Below, one piece after another: positions 1-7,730 of a stretch of 26,686 nt of DNA. The DNA is taken from NCBI GenBank assembly GCA_900540635.1, contig UQGU01000032.1, positions 1 to 26,686 of the forward strand, written 5' to 3'. A program made the translations under genes and the position numbers. This DNA is from an uncultured Eubacteriales bacterium. GTDB taxonomy: Bacteria > Bacillota > Clostridia > Oscillospirales > Oscillospiraceae. The notes under the pieces are model-generated. The model saw nothing but the letters and a program-made list of their open reading frames with translations, did not search any database and was not told the origin of the DNA. Within the stretch, counting starts at the first letter, position 1. The number at the start of each line of letters is the position of its first letter.

Positions 1-36
1 TGCCACACCAGCGTGCGCGCTGGTTCGCAATGACAG
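1..36. repeat. Partial palindromic interspersed-type repeat
   Basis: The window opens in a short palindrome: ACCAGCG, a 4-nt TGCG spacer, then CGCTGGT (about 7-24), followed by TCGCAATGACA. The flanks TGCCACACC and GCAATGACA resemble a short dispersed intergenic repeat that I recall from Oscillospiraceae genomes, but this is memory, not a search. It is cut by the window edge, so its full length and copy number cannot be judged. No coding potential is seen here. Confidence 0.4.
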
Positions 37-184
37 AGCGTTTTCTAACAGCCCCGTTGCCTTAGCGTTTGTGATCCTTGCACACCAGAATTGTCGGCTG
101 ACAGTAGTAAGTTTGAATTCGTTTCTTATCACTGTTAAGCCAAGGACAAAAGGGCTTTTTCGAATGAAGTGTGCCTTTCGGGAC

Positions 185-223
185 GTGAAGTGATGCTTCG
201 CATCGTGAAGCGCAAAACTTCAC
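185..223. repeat. Nested inverted repeats upstream of the four-helix-bundle remnant
   Basis: GTGAAGT (185-191) pairs with ACTTCAC (217-223). Inside it lies a second perfect hairpin, GATGC-TTC-GCATC (192-204), and GCTTC (195-199) can pair alternatively with GAAGC (207-211). The block sits 20 bases before the ATG of the remnant at 244. This compound structure looks deliberate rather than random and could be a folded leader or part of a mobile cassette. Its function is unknown. Confidence 0.4.
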
Positions 224-243
224 TGAATAATAGGGTGTGCTTC

Positions 244-363
244 ATGTCCGAAAGCAAGTTAAGAACACAGTCTACAGATTTTGCGGTATCCATCATAGGC
301 CTCGTGAAATCTCTGAAAGAAAAGCACGAAACCATTATTTCTAACCAAATTGGCAGAAGCGGC
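244..363 (+). pseudogene. Truncated four-helix-bundle (S23/IVP-like) protein remnant
   Basis: The reading frame from the ATG at 244 gives about 40 residues (MSESKLRTQSTDFAVSI… ending NQIGRSG) that match the N-terminal half of small four-helix-bundle proteins related to 23S rRNA intervening-sequence proteins. The family continues after RSG with T/S-x-I-x-A-N. Here the frame switches after codon 40 to unrelated residues (SFRLLSLL…) and then runs antisense through the nitroreductase gene, so the C-terminal half is missing. An AGGG lies 9-12 bases before the ATG. A short inverted repeat, AGAAGC (355-360) with GCTTCT (372-377), straddles the break. This is probably a decayed copy; a functional role is unlikely. 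Confidence 0.55.
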
Positions 364-396
364 AGCTTTCGGCTTCTCTCGCTTTTAATCTGTCAT

Positions 397-924
397 TTAT
401 ACGTACTGCACCAATTCTTTCAGTGGCTTGCGTTTTTTCTCCCGCAGAGAGTCTCCCGCCTTGGCGTAGCCCAAGGCGATGACCAGGCGCACCGGGTGCT
501 CCAGATTGGCAAGGGCCTGGAGCTTTTCGCTGTCCAGCCAGCCGAGGATGCAGGTTGCAAGGCCCAGGGAGGCAGCCTCGGAGGTCAGGTAGGCCGTCAG
601 GATGCCGATATCCAGAGACCGATAGTCATTCTTTTTCAGCTTGGCCCCCAGCGCGGCAGACTTATTATAGTTTTCCTCGGAAAGCAGCAGCAGGACAGGC
701 GCCTGGGCGGCGAAGGAATTCATCCCCATGCCGCTGACGGCCGCCGCAGCCTCCTTGGCTTTTCCCCCCTGGCAGACCGTAATGCGGTAGGGCTGACTAT
801 TGCAGGCGGAAGGAGCGAGTCTGCCCGCCTCCAGGATGGCCTGCAGCTTCTCCGGCTCCACTTCCCGGGTTTCATCATAGGCGCGGCAGGACTGCCGAAG
901 CTTTGCAAGTTCCAAAAAATCCAT
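397..924 (-). CDS. Nitroreductase-family FMN oxidoreductase (175 aa)
   Basis: A short, single-domain nitroreductase, expected to be a cytoplasmic FMN-dependent NAD(P)H oxidoreductase; the natural substrate is unknown. The N-terminus has the FMN-phosphate signature RQSCRAY (R10, S12, R14), followed by PSACNSQPY around residues 38-46. The C-terminus keeps the family ending LGYAK…REKKRKPL. I chose the ATG at 924 because AGGAGG lies at 930-935 with a 5-base spacer. A longer in-frame start at 957 falls inside a hairpin and has no ribosome site. The gene lies 51 bases downstream of ilvE on the same strand with a strong hairpin between them, so it may be only partly co-transcribed. The family is clear; specificity is not. 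Confidence 0.88.
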   Translation of the reverse strand: MDFLELAKLRQSCRAYDETREVEPEKLQAILEAGRLAPSACNSQPYRITVCQGGKAKEAAAAVSGMGMNSFAAQAPVLLLLSEENYNKSAALGAKLKKNDYRSLDIGILTAYLTSEAASLGLATCILGWLDSEKLQALANLEHPVRLVIALGYAKAGDSLREKKRKPLKELVQYV

Positions 925-940
925 AAAATCCTCCTGTTTC

Positions 941-968
941 AAAATTCGCCCGGCCAATCGGCCGGGCG
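941..968 (-). terminator. Hairpin between ilvE and the nitroreductase gene
   Basis: CGCCCGGCC (947-955), a 4-nt AATC loop and GGCCGGGCG (960-968) form a perfect 9-bp GC stem just past the ilvE stop. On the minus strand it is followed by AATTTTG, a weak U tract. It probably terminates or attenuates ilvE transcription, and it lies 12 bases upstream of the next gene's AGGAGG. A near-copy lies downstream of proS (17607-17630). Confidence 0.6.
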
Positions 969-975
969 AGATGTT

Positions 976-1989
976 TTAGTCAATGACCATGATCCAGCCC
1001 TCGGGGGCCTCGATGGTGCCCATCTGAATTCCGGTCAGGGTCTTGTACAGCTTTTCCACCACATTGCCCATGCCGGCATAGGTGTACTCCTTGCCGTGGT
1101 CCACGATCTTGCCGATGGGAGAGATGACCGCCGCAGTGCCGCACAGACCGGCCTCGGCGAAATCGCCCAGCTCGTCAATGCCCACCACGCGCTCCTCTAC
1201 CTCCAGGTGCAGGTAATCCCTGGCAACCTGAATGAGAGAACGGCGGGTAATGGAGGGCAGAATGGTTGCAGACTTGGGAACCACCAGCTTGCCCTCCTTG
1301 GTTACAAAGAGGATGTTTGCGCCGCCGGTTTCCTCGATATGGGTCCGGGTGGCGGAATCCACATACAGGTTCTCGTCATAGCCCTGCTCGTGGGCATCCA
1401 CAATATTATAGAGGCTCATGGCGTAGTTCAGGCCCGCCTTGATGTGGCCGGTGCCTCTGGGGGCTGCACGGTCCAGGTCGGAGACGCGGATGGTCAGAGG
1501 CTTGATGCCGCCCTTGAAATAGGGGCCGACCGGAGTGCCGAAGACCCGGAACTGGAACTCCGTAGCGGGCTTCACGCCAATAATGGGGTCAATGCCGAAC
1601 ATATAGGGCCGCAGATACAGGCTTGCACCGGAACCGTAAGGAGGGACCCAGGCCTCATTGGCCTTGACGGTCTGCCGGATTGCCTCCAGGAAGCGCTCCT
1701 TGGGGAACTCCGGCATCTTCATTCTGCGGCAGGACTCGATCATCCGGTCCGCGTTCAGGTCCGGGCGGAAACAGACGGTGCGGCCATCCGCAGTGGTATA
1801 GGCCTTCATGCCCTCGAAAACGGTCTGGGCATACTGCAAAACGCAGGCGCACTCGTTCATGGTGATGTTGGCATCGGTGGTCAGCCCGCCTTCATCCCAT
1901 GCGCCGTTCTTGTAATTTGCCACATAGCGGTAGTCCGTCTGGACATAGCCGAAGCCTATGCTGCCCCAATCGATATTTTTCTTTTCCAT
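976..1989 (-). CDS. ilvE: Branched-chain amino acid aminotransferase (337 aa)
   Basis: A fold-type IV PLP aminotransferase that interconverts Leu/Ile/Val and their 2-oxo acids using 2-oxoglutarate/glutamate, in the cytoplasm. The catalytic lysine is K184 in GHIKAGLNYA. The cofactor-binding stretch YVDSATRTHIEETGGANILF follows at about 210-229, and the long-form BCAT motif FEGMKAY is at 58-64. Its length fits the larger eukaryote-like/Firmicute BCAT type. The start at 1989 is set by GAGAGGAGC 10-18 bases upstream. The longer in-frame start at 2037 would lie upstream of the predicted promoter (2028-2056). A separate promoter and a 3' hairpin suggest an independent unit. No T-box or leucine leader peptide fits in its roughly 30-base leader. 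Confidence 0.93.
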   Translation of the reverse strand: MEKKNIDWGSIGFGYVQTDYRYVANYKNGAWDEGGLTTDANITMNECACVLQYAQTVFEGMKAYTTADGRTVCFRPDLNADRMIESCRRMKMPEFPKERFLEAIRQTVKANEAWVPPYGSGASLYLRPYMFGIDPIIGVKPATEFQFRVFGTPVGPYFKGGIKPLTIRVSDLDRAAPRGTGHIKAGLNYAMSLYNIVDAHEQGYDENLYVDSATRTHIEETGGANILFVTKEGKLVVPKSATILPSITRRSLIQVARDYLHLEVEERVVGIDELGDFAEAGLCGTAAVISPIGKIVDHGKEYTYAGMGNVVEKLYKTLTGIQMGTIEAPEGWIMVID

Positions 1990-2027
1990 AAAAGTGCAGC
2001 TCCTCTCGTTTCTTTTAGGATCGCACC

Positions 2028-2056
2028 ATATTACCATATCCGCCGCCGGTTTTCAA
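2028..2056 (-). promoter_or_regulatory. Sigma-A promoter of ilvE
   Basis: On the minus strand TTGAAA (2056-2051) and TAATAT (2033-2028) are separated by exactly 17 bases. Transcription would begin near 2021, giving a leader of about 32 bases to the ATG at 1989. The spacing and near-consensus hexamers are seen directly; activity is inferred. Confidence 0.65.
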
Positions 2057-2088
2057 GAGATTTTTCACGTATGGCGGACATTTGTCTG

Positions 2089-2670
2089 TCACGGATTCAA
2101 AATCAGCTGCTCCAGTGTGCGCTTGGGTACATAGTGGATATCCTCGGCATCCCGATAATAGGTGGTGCTGCCGTCCTCGCCCACGTCGGTCATGACGATG
2201 CGGTCCGTCCCCTCGCCCAGGGCCAGCAGCAGCTGGGGCTTGATGGCTTCCGGCAGGCCCAGCTTTTCCCGCAGCTCCCCTGCCGCAAAGGAGCCGATCA
2301 TGCAGCCGTTCAGCCCCATCTCCGCCGCAGCCAGAAGCATGGTCTGGGCCACAATGCCCACGTCCCGCTGGTAGGGCGCGGGATTCTCTGCAAGACTTCC
2401 ATCCAGGCAGATCACGACATAGGCTACAGGCTCTGCGCCCTTCCGGGGCAGATGCAGCTCGGCCAATGCCCCTGCCCACTTGGTCAAAGGCTGAATGGCC
2501 GCCACCGTCTCCGGTTTCTCCGCCAGATAGTATTTCAGCACCTGATCGTTCCGGGCCGCCGGGGTAAAACGGGCGCACTCCACCAGATGCTCCAGCTCCT
2601 GCCGGGTCACCTTTCGATCCTGCCGAAAGCCCCGATGGCTGCGGGCCTGCTTTACAAGGTCTAAAAACAT
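2089..2670 (-). CDS. Nitroreductase-family protein (193 aa)
   Basis: A second, distinct small nitroreductase. It has the FMN-binding start ARSHRGF (residues 9-15), TPAARNDQ (36-43), the central segment DVGIVAQTMLLAAAEMGLNGCMIGSF and a C-terminal ALGEGTDRI. It should be a cytosolic FMN oxidoreductase using NAD(P)H; the substrate cannot be read from sequence. The ATG at 2670 is preceded by GGAG with a 9-base spacer; the in-frame start at 2715 lacks this. It lies 52 bases after the stop of the LysR gene on the same strand, so LysR may be co-transcribed with it. It shares only family motifs with the nitroreductase at 397-924, so a recent tandem duplication is unlikely. Confidence 0.87.
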   Translation of the reverse strand: MFLDLVKQARSHRGFRQDRKVTRQELEHLVECARFTPAARNDQVLKYYLAEKPETVAAIQPLTKWAGALAELHLPRKGAEPVAYVVICLDGSLAENPAPYQRDVGIVAQTMLLAAAEMGLNGCMIGSFAAGELREKLGLPEAIKPQLLLALGEGTDRIVMTDVGEDGSTTYYRDAEDIHYVPKRTLEQLILNP

Positions 2671-2722
2671 AGTGTATCGCTCCTTCGTATATATTATGCC
2701 TCCGGAAAGCGGCACAGGTGTC

Positions 2723-3592
2723 TCAATCCAGCTGAATCCCGGAAAACAGATCCAGCATCATCTTTTTCCCCGGCGTCATAGGGCTATCCGGGTTCCAGGC
2801 CAGGCTCACGGAAAAATTCATTTTGGGCCACAGCGGAACAGAGACCACATCGTGCATGGACGATGCAACGCTGTTGAACACAAAGCCCACGGCAATATTC
2901 CCGGCAATCATCTGGGAGATTGTGGAAAGCTGGTTGGATTGCAGCAGAACATTGGGGGAAATCCCGGCGCTCTGAAAGCGATTCAAAATCTGTTCCGTCT
3001 GAAAAAAGCTGTCTGAAAACAGCACCAGAGGCTCATCTGCCAAATCAGAGACGGAAACGCTCTGATTGCCGCGCAGCGGGTGGCCCCGGGAGACGCAGCA
3101 CATGGTCTCCATGGTCCCCACGCGCTTTGTCTCGAATTGGGGCAAAGGCGTGTCGTGGGGCAGCAGGGCCATATCGATCTGGTGGTTCTTCAGCCCCTCC
3201 ATCAGCGTTCCCCGGCCGCCTTCTACAATGCGCAGCAGGCAATTGCACTGCTCCGCCTGATACTTTCCATACAGTGCCGGCAGCACCAGCGAGCCGATCA
3301 TAGGCGGCACACCGAAGCGAAGCTCCTCACGCTGGGATAGGTCCAACATCTTCATCCGGAAGCTGTCGGCATGGGTCAGCAGGCTCTGGGCATGCTCATA
3401 AAAAATGTCTCCCTCCGGCGTGGAACGGATGCCTCTTCCCTCCCGGGAAAACAGCGCAATGCCAAACTCCCCTTCCAGCTCCTTGATTGCCGCAGAAATG
3501 CTGGGCTGGCTGATATTCAGCTTTTCCGCCGCCCGGCTCACATTTCTCTGGCGGTAAACCTCGCAGAAATATTGCAGCTGCGTCAGCTTCAT
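2723..3592 (-). CDS. LysR-family transcriptional regulator (289 aa)
   Basis: A LysR-type regulator with an N-terminal winged helix-turn-helix (about residues 1-60; AAEKLNISQPSISAAIKELE at 21-40) and a periplasmic-binding-like effector domain (about 90-289). Its length is typical. The start at 3592 has GGTGGAGAG just upstream (GGAG, 6-base spacer); the longer in-frame start at 3724 lies across the intergenic control region and is unlikely. It is divergent from the LarA-family racemase gene at 3779, the classic arrangement for a LysR regulator controlling its neighbour. An inverted repeat in the gap (3682-3705) is a candidate binding site. The effector is unknown; malate or another 2-hydroxyacid is a reasonable guess from context. 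Confidence 0.9.
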   Translation of the reverse strand: MKLTQLQYFCEVYRQRNVSRAAEKLNISQPSISAAIKELEGEFGIALFSREGRGIRSTPEGDIFYEHAQSLLTHADSFRMKMLDLSQREELRFGVPPMIGSLVLPALYGKYQAEQCNCLLRIVEGGRGTLMEGLKNHQIDMALLPHDTPLPQFETKRVGTMETMCCVSRGHPLRGNQSVSVSDLADEPLVLFSDSFFQTEQILNRFQSAGISPNVLLQSNQLSTISQMIAGNIAVGFVFNSVASSMHDVVSVPLWPKMNFSVSLAWNPDSPMTPGKKMMLDLFSGIQLD

Positions 3593-3681
3593 CTTCTCTC
3601 CACCTGCCTTTTGCTTTATTTTATCGGTTTTTCCCATAGAAGTCAATGCCGCGGCCCTTTCCGCTTTTGCAATCCATAAGC

Positions 3682-3705
3682 TTTTTCTATCATTCCTAAG
3701 AAAAA
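3682..3705. promoter_or_regulatory. Candidate LysR operator in the LysR/racemase divergent region
   Basis: TTTTTCT (3682-3688) and AGAAAAA (3699-3705) form a perfect 7-bp inverted repeat with a 10-base spacer, containing the T-N11-A pattern usual for LysR boxes. It lies 74-97 bases before the racemase ATG, upstream of a -10-like TACAAT (3735-3740) that has no good -35. That layout fits activator-dependent transcription. Binding is inferred. Confidence 0.45.
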
Positions 3706-3778
3706 ATGTATTTTTATTTTGCAATACTCTGTGCTACAATGATTGCATCCAAAAGCGAACTTCGAAAGGAATTATTCT

Positions 3779-5026
3779 ATGACCCTATCCTTTGGTTTCG
3801 GAACCGGGAGCCAGTCGGTCAGTGTTCCGGAAGAGAATCTGCTTGGGGTCCTGCATATGAACCCCGCCGCGCCGGAGAGGACCGGGCAGGAAGCCGTGGG
3901 CTATGCCCTGGAAAATCCCATCGGTCTGGCCCGGCTTTCGGAAATCGTCCCCAAAAATAAAAAAATCGCCATTGTCACCTCGGATATTTCCCGCCCCTGC
4001 CCCAGCTGGGACATTCTCCCGCCCCTGCTGGCAGAGCTGGAGCGAGGCGGCGTTGACCTGGCCGATGTGACCCTGGTCTTCGGCCTGGGCTCTCACCGGC
4101 ACCAGACGGAGGCGGAGATGCGCCATCTGGCAGGCCCCGCCTTTGACCGCATCCGCTGCGTGGACTCAGATTGCAACGATTGCATCCGCATGGGTGTCAC
4201 CGGCCGGGGCACCCCCGTAGATATCACCCGGGTGGTTGCGGAAGCAGACTTCCGCATCTGTCTCGGAAATGTGGAATACCACTATTTTGCGGGCTATTCC
4301 GGCGGAGCCAAGGCTATTATGCCCGGCGTATCCAGCCGGGACGCCATTCAGGCCAATCACCGGATGATGGTGCAGAACGAAGCCTGCGCCGGAAGGCTGG
4401 AAGGCAATCCCCTGCGGATGGACATCGAAGAAGCCGGGCGGATTTGCGGCATTCACTACATTGTCAATGTGGTTCTGGATGAGCACAAGCAGATCATCTT
4501 CGCCGCCGCCGGGGATGTCACCGCCGCCCACCGGGCGGGCTGCCGGTACTTGGATACCCTTTACCGCAAACCTATCCCCCAGCGGGCGGATATTGTCCTG
4601 GTCAGCCAGGGCGGCGCACCCAAGGACCTGAACCTATACCAGACCCAAAAGGCCCTGGACAACGCCAAACACGCTGTCCGCCCCGGAGGCATCATCATTC
4701 TGATTGGCTCCTGCAAAGAGGGCCTGGGCGAAAAATGCTTCGAGCGGTGGATTCAGGAGGCCAAATGCTCCCACGATCTCATTGACCGGGTGCAGACCCA
4801 CTTTGAACTGGGCGGCCACAAGGCAGCCGCCATCGCCATGGTGCTGGAAAACGCAAGAATCTTCCTGGTGTCCGAGATGGACCCGGAACTGGTCCGGAAA
4901 TGCTTCCTGGAGCCCTATTCCAGCGCCCAGAAGGCCCTGGACGATGCCTTTGCCATTCTGGGCAGCAATGCCACCGTACTGGCCATGCCCTACGGCGGCT
5001 CCACACTTCCCATTGTCGAACAATAA
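3779..5026 (+). CDS. LarA-family nickel-dependent 2-hydroxyacid racemase (415 aa)
   Basis: A member of the lactate racemase (LarA) family, which uses the nickel-pincer nucleotide (NPN) cofactor to racemise 2-hydroxyacids by hydride transfer. The cofactor signature is intact: H168 and K178 in NVEYHYFAGYSGGAKAIMPG and H194 in AIQANHRMM, spaced 10 and 16 residues apart exactly as H174/K184/H200 of the characterised enzyme. A catalytic histidine lies in GSHRHQT (H106/H108). The ATG at 3779 follows AAAGGA; an in-frame ATG at 3743 is weaker. The stop is 26 bases before the malic enzyme start, so the two form an operon. This points to malate rather than lactate as substrate (inference). The NPN-making larB/larC/larE genes are not in the window and must lie elsewhere for function. 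Confidence 0.85.
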   Translation: MTLSFGFGTGSQSVSVPEENLLGVLHMNPAAPERTGQEAVGYALENPIGLARLSEIVPKNKKIAIVTSDISRPCPSWDILPPLLAELERGGVDLADVTLVFGLGSHRHQTEAEMRHLAGPAFDRIRCVDSDCNDCIRMGVTGRGTPVDITRVVAEADFRICLGNVEYHYFAGYSGGAKAIMPGVSSRDAIQANHRMMVQNEACAGRLEGNPLRMDIEEAGRICGIHYIVNVVLDEHKQIIFAAAGDVTAAHRAGCRYLDTLYRKPIPQRADIVLVSQGGAPKDLNLYQTQKALDNAKHAVRPGGIIILIGSCKEGLGEKCFERWIQEAKCSHDLIDRVQTHFELGGHKAAAIAMVLENARIFLVSEMDPELVRKCFLEPYSSAQKALDDAFAILGSNATVLAMPYGGSTLPIVEQ

Positions 5027-5052
5027 AAAAGAATATATAGGAGGAAATACAA

Positions 5053-6225
5053 ATGGATTACGCAAAAGAAGCTCTGCGGCTCCACGGCGAGTGGAAGGGC
5101 AAAATCGAAGTCAAGGCTACCGTGCCCGTAGCGACCAAGGACGACCTGTCCCTGGCCTACACCCCCGGCGTTGCCGCCCCCTGCCTGGAGATTCAGGCCC
5201 ACCCCGAGAAGTCCTACGATCTGACCCGCCGCCACAATCTGTGCGCCGTCATCACCGACGGTTCCGCCGTGCTGGGTCTGGGCGATATCGGCCCCGAGGC
5301 CGGTATGCCCGTTATGGAGGGCAAGTGTGTGCTCTTCAAGGCCTTCGGCGATGTGGACGCCTTCCCTCTGTGCGTGAAGACCCAGAATGTGGACGAGTTC
5401 GTCAATGCCGTGTACCTGATCTCCGGCTCCTTCGGCGGCATCAACCTGGAGGACATCGCCGCCCCTCGCTGCTTTGAAATCGAGCGGAAGCTGAAGGAAA
5501 AGTGCGACATTCCCATCTTCCACGATGACCAGCACGGCACCGCCGTTATCACCCTGGCCGGTCTGCAGAACGCCCTGAAGGTGGTTGGCAAGAAGAAGGA
5601 GGACGTGAAGATCGTCACCTCCGGTGCCGGTGCCGCCGCCATCGCCATTGTGAAGCTGCTGCTGAGCGCGGGCTTCAAGAACATCGTCATGACCGACCGC
5701 ACCGGTGCCATTTACGCCGGCCGTGAAAAGCTGAACTGGATCAAGGAAGAAATGGCCCAGATCACCAATTTGCAGAAGGAAACCGGCAAGCTCTCCGACG
5801 TCATCAAGGGCGCGGATGTGTTCATCGGCGTATCCGCTCCCGGCACCCTGACGAAGGAAATGGTTCAGACCATGAACAAGGACGCCATCGTCTTCGCCTG
5901 TGCCAACCCCACCCCCGAGATCTTCCCGGACGAGGCCAAGGCCGGCGGCGCTGCCGTGGTCTCCACCGGCCGCAGTGACTACCCCAACCAGATCAACAAC
6001 GTCCTGGCCTTCCCCGGCATCTTCCGGGGTGCCTTCGATGTGCGTGCCTCCGACATCAATGAGGAGATGAAGATGGCCGCCGCCCAGGCTCTGGCCGATC
6101 TGGTCTCCCCCGAGGAGCTCAGCGCGGACTACATCATCCCCGCCGCCTTCGACAAGCGGGTAGGCCCCGCCGTGGCCAAGGCCGTCGCCGAAGCCGCCCG
6201 GAAGTCCGGCGTGGCAAGAATCTGA
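5053..6225 (+). CDS. Malic enzyme, oxaloacetate-decarboxylating malate dehydrogenase (390 aa)
   Basis: Short bacterial malic enzyme converting L-malate and NAD(P)+ to pyruvate, CO2 and NAD(P)H in the cytoplasm. Seen in order: Y36 in LAYTPGVAAPC (catalytic Tyr), K91 in GKCVLFKAF (catalytic Lys), the metal-binding NLEDI and FHDDQHGTA (156-164), and the dinucleotide-binding SGAGAAAIA (190-198). The roughly 390-aa length matches the small Firmicute type lacking the phosphotransacetylase-like tail of MaeB. AGGAGG (5040-5045) with a 7-base spacer fixes the start. It is the second gene after the LarA-family racemase and ends at a strong hairpin. NAD versus NADP preference cannot be decided by eye. 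The gene has high GC, with long antisense open frames that are shadows. Confidence 0.93.
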   Translation: MDYAKEALRLHGEWKGKIEVKATVPVATKDDLSLAYTPGVAAPCLEIQAHPEKSYDLTRRHNLCAVITDGSAVLGLGDIGPEAGMPVMEGKCVLFKAFGDVDAFPLCVKTQNVDEFVNAVYLISGSFGGINLEDIAAPRCFEIERKLKEKCDIPIFHDDQHGTAVITLAGLQNALKVVGKKKEDVKIVTSGAGAAAIAIVKLLLSAGFKNIVMTDRTGAIYAGREKLNWIKEEMAQITNLQKETGKLSDVIKGADVFIGVSAPGTLTKEMVQTMNKDAIVFACANPTPEIFPDEAKAGGAAVVSTGRSDYPNQINNVLAFPGIFRGAFDVRASDINEEMKMAAAQALADLVSPEELSADYIIPAAFDKRVGPAVAKAVAEAARKSGVARI

Positions 6226-6237
6226 TACTGTCTTCTC

Positions 6238-6274
6238 ACTATCGGCACCCCTTAAAAACAGGGGTGCCGATAGT
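6238..6274 (+). terminator. Terminator of the racemase-malic enzyme operon
   Basis: ACTATCGGCACCCCT (6238-6252), a 7-nt loop TAAAAAC and AGGGGTGCCGATAGT (6260-6274) form a perfect 15-bp stem. The 3' tract (ATTGTAT) is only weakly U-rich. It stands 12 bases after the malic enzyme stop in a convergent gap. Confidence 0.75.
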
Positions 6275-6282
6275 ATTGTATA

Positions 6283-6322
6283 GCAGGCAGCCGGGAGCAA
6301 AGCCCCCGGCTGCCTGCTGTTA
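6283..6322. terminator. Second hairpin in the convergent gap, possibly bidirectional
   Basis: GCAGGCAGCCGGG (6283-6295) pairs perfectly with CCCGGCTGCCTGC (6305-6317), a 13-bp stem with a 9-nt loop. The plus-strand tail is TGTTATTTT. It lies just beyond the stop of the minus-strand transporter gene (6326), so it may end transcription from both sides. Confidence 0.65.
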
Positions 6323-6325
6323 TTT

Positions 6326-7711
6326 TCAGATACCTGTCCACCCGGCCGCCTGCAAGGAGAAAATGCAGACGCAGGAAAAAGCGATGAGAATCAATGCATA
6401 AGGCACAGCATATCTCAGCCATTTGGAATACTTCGTCTCAGACAGGATGAGTCCGGTTGCCAGCACAGAAGAAACAGGCGTCAAGAAGTTTGTCAGGCCA
6501 TCGCCAAGCTGATAGCACGTGCACAGGACCTGCCGTGTAATTCCCAGGATGTCTGCAACCGGCGTAAAAAGGGGCATCAAAATAGGAACCTTTGCCGGGC
6601 CGGAGGGCATCAAAAGATTAAACAGCGTTGTAAATACAAACATTCCGATAGCTGAGAAGGAAGCGCCCATTCTCTGAATGATCATAAGAGCGGCGTTAGC
6701 AATGGTGTTGATTACATGGCCATCCGCCAGGATCACGCTGATCAGCTTTGAGAATCCAATCAGCAGGCATACCGGCCCCATCTGTGCCGCACCGGCGCAG
6801 AATCGCTTTGCCCAGTCATTCGGCGTGTAGTGGAAAACAATTCCCAGTATGATTGCAGAGACAAATGCCAGCGAAATCAAATATTCAAAACCCCAGCTGT
6901 ATCTCGAAGAACCGTATGCATAAATCACGAACGGGAGAATCATCATCAGAATGGAAACGACACTGGATATCTTCAGCCTTGTCGTTTTCTCTGCTTTCAT
7001 CTGTTCTTCTGCACTCAGGCTCAGAATTTCGCCGTCAATGCTCTTGGAAGGATCTTTTGCAATCTTCAATGCATAGTGCGTATTGTAGAAGGCAACGAAT
7101 GCAGTAAAGACGATCCAAATCACGATTCGCACCGTCAAACCAGAAACCGCAGGGATTCCTGCCATCTCCTGACACATCAGGATCATCAATACAGTCGGAC
7201 CAATCGCCTGCCCTGTGATATATGGCAGATAGAAAATAGCCATTCCGGAAATTCTATCAAGCTTTGTCCGCCGTGCCAGCAGCATTCCACACGCAACAAA
7301 CGTGATCATCGCATCATTGCCCGCCAGGCCTCCAAGGATGGACATCAGCACGGAAATACAGGGGATCAACACCTTCAGGCTCTTATCTTCCAGCCGAAAA
7401 ATAGAATAATCAACCAGATTCTCTACAGCGCCAGATGAAATCATTACGCTGACCATGCCGCCTACAATAAACAGCAGCGCATACGTCGTACCCATTGATG
7501 CAATGGAGGACGTTAACTTGATCACCGCCTGCACCGGTGAGACCGGTGTATTCTCAACGTAAGTAAAGGAGCCCGGCACCACATACCCGTTTTCATCAAA
7601 CTGGTATGTTCCCGCAGGAATAATATAAGTCAGTAAGCAGCTAATCAATGCCAATAAAATCAAAAGGATCATTACATGGGGAAATGCTAGCCTGGATTTC
7701 TCTTTTTTCAT
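6326..7711 (-). CDS. YfcC/DcuC-type carboxylate or amino acid transporter (461 aa)
   Basis: A polytopic inner-membrane transporter with about 11-12 hydrophobic segments, starting with a short basic N-terminus and the helix at about 12-32 (ILLILLALISCLLTYIIPAG). The IIPAGTYQ motif after TM1, the GGLAGNDAMI segment and the late MPSGPAKVPILMPL and TNFLTPVSSV segments are typical of the YfcC family (DcuC-like, Pfam C4-dicarboxylate anaerobic carrier). Substrate is unsettled: related proteins carry C4-dicarboxylates or basic amino acids. The ATG at 7711 has AAGGAG with a 7-base spacer. It starts 19 bases after the stop of the carboxylesterase gene, so the two form an operon and the transporter may handle the acid released by the esterase (inference). 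GC is visibly lower than in the malic enzyme gene. Confidence 0.82.
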   Translation of the reverse strand: MKKEKSRLAFPHVMILLILLALISCLLTYIIPAGTYQFDENGYVVPGSFTYVENTPVSPVQAVIKLTSSIASMGTTYALLFIVGGMVSVMISSGAVENLVDYSIFRLEDKSLKVLIPCISVLMSILGGLAGNDAMITFVACGMLLARRTKLDRISGMAIFYLPYITGQAIGPTVLMILMCQEMAGIPAVSGLTVRIVIWIVFTAFVAFYNTHYALKIAKDPSKSIDGEILSLSAEEQMKAEKTTRLKISSVVSILMMILPFVIYAYGSSRYSWGFEYLISLAFVSAIILGIVFHYTPNDWAKRFCAGAAQMGPVCLLIGFSKLISVILADGHVINTIANAALMIIQRMGASFSAIGMFVFTTLFNLLMPSGPAKVPILMPLFTPVADILGITRQVLCTCYQLGDGLTNFLTPVSSVLATGLILSETKYSKWLRYAVPYALILIAFSCVCIFSLQAAGWTGI

Positions 7712-7730
7712 AACAATGCTCCTTATCCAT

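Noticed and set aside
169..2664. An 831-codon open frame on the plus strand across the nitroreductase and ilvE genes
   Set aside because: It is the GC-rich antisense shadow of genes with clear families and ribosome sites; only its first 40 codons (from 244) resemble a real protein.
4990..6300. A 436-codon minus-strand frame opposite the malic enzyme
   Set aside because: Repetitive Gly/Leu/His-rich shadow of the malic enzyme codons; it would also cross the operon terminator.
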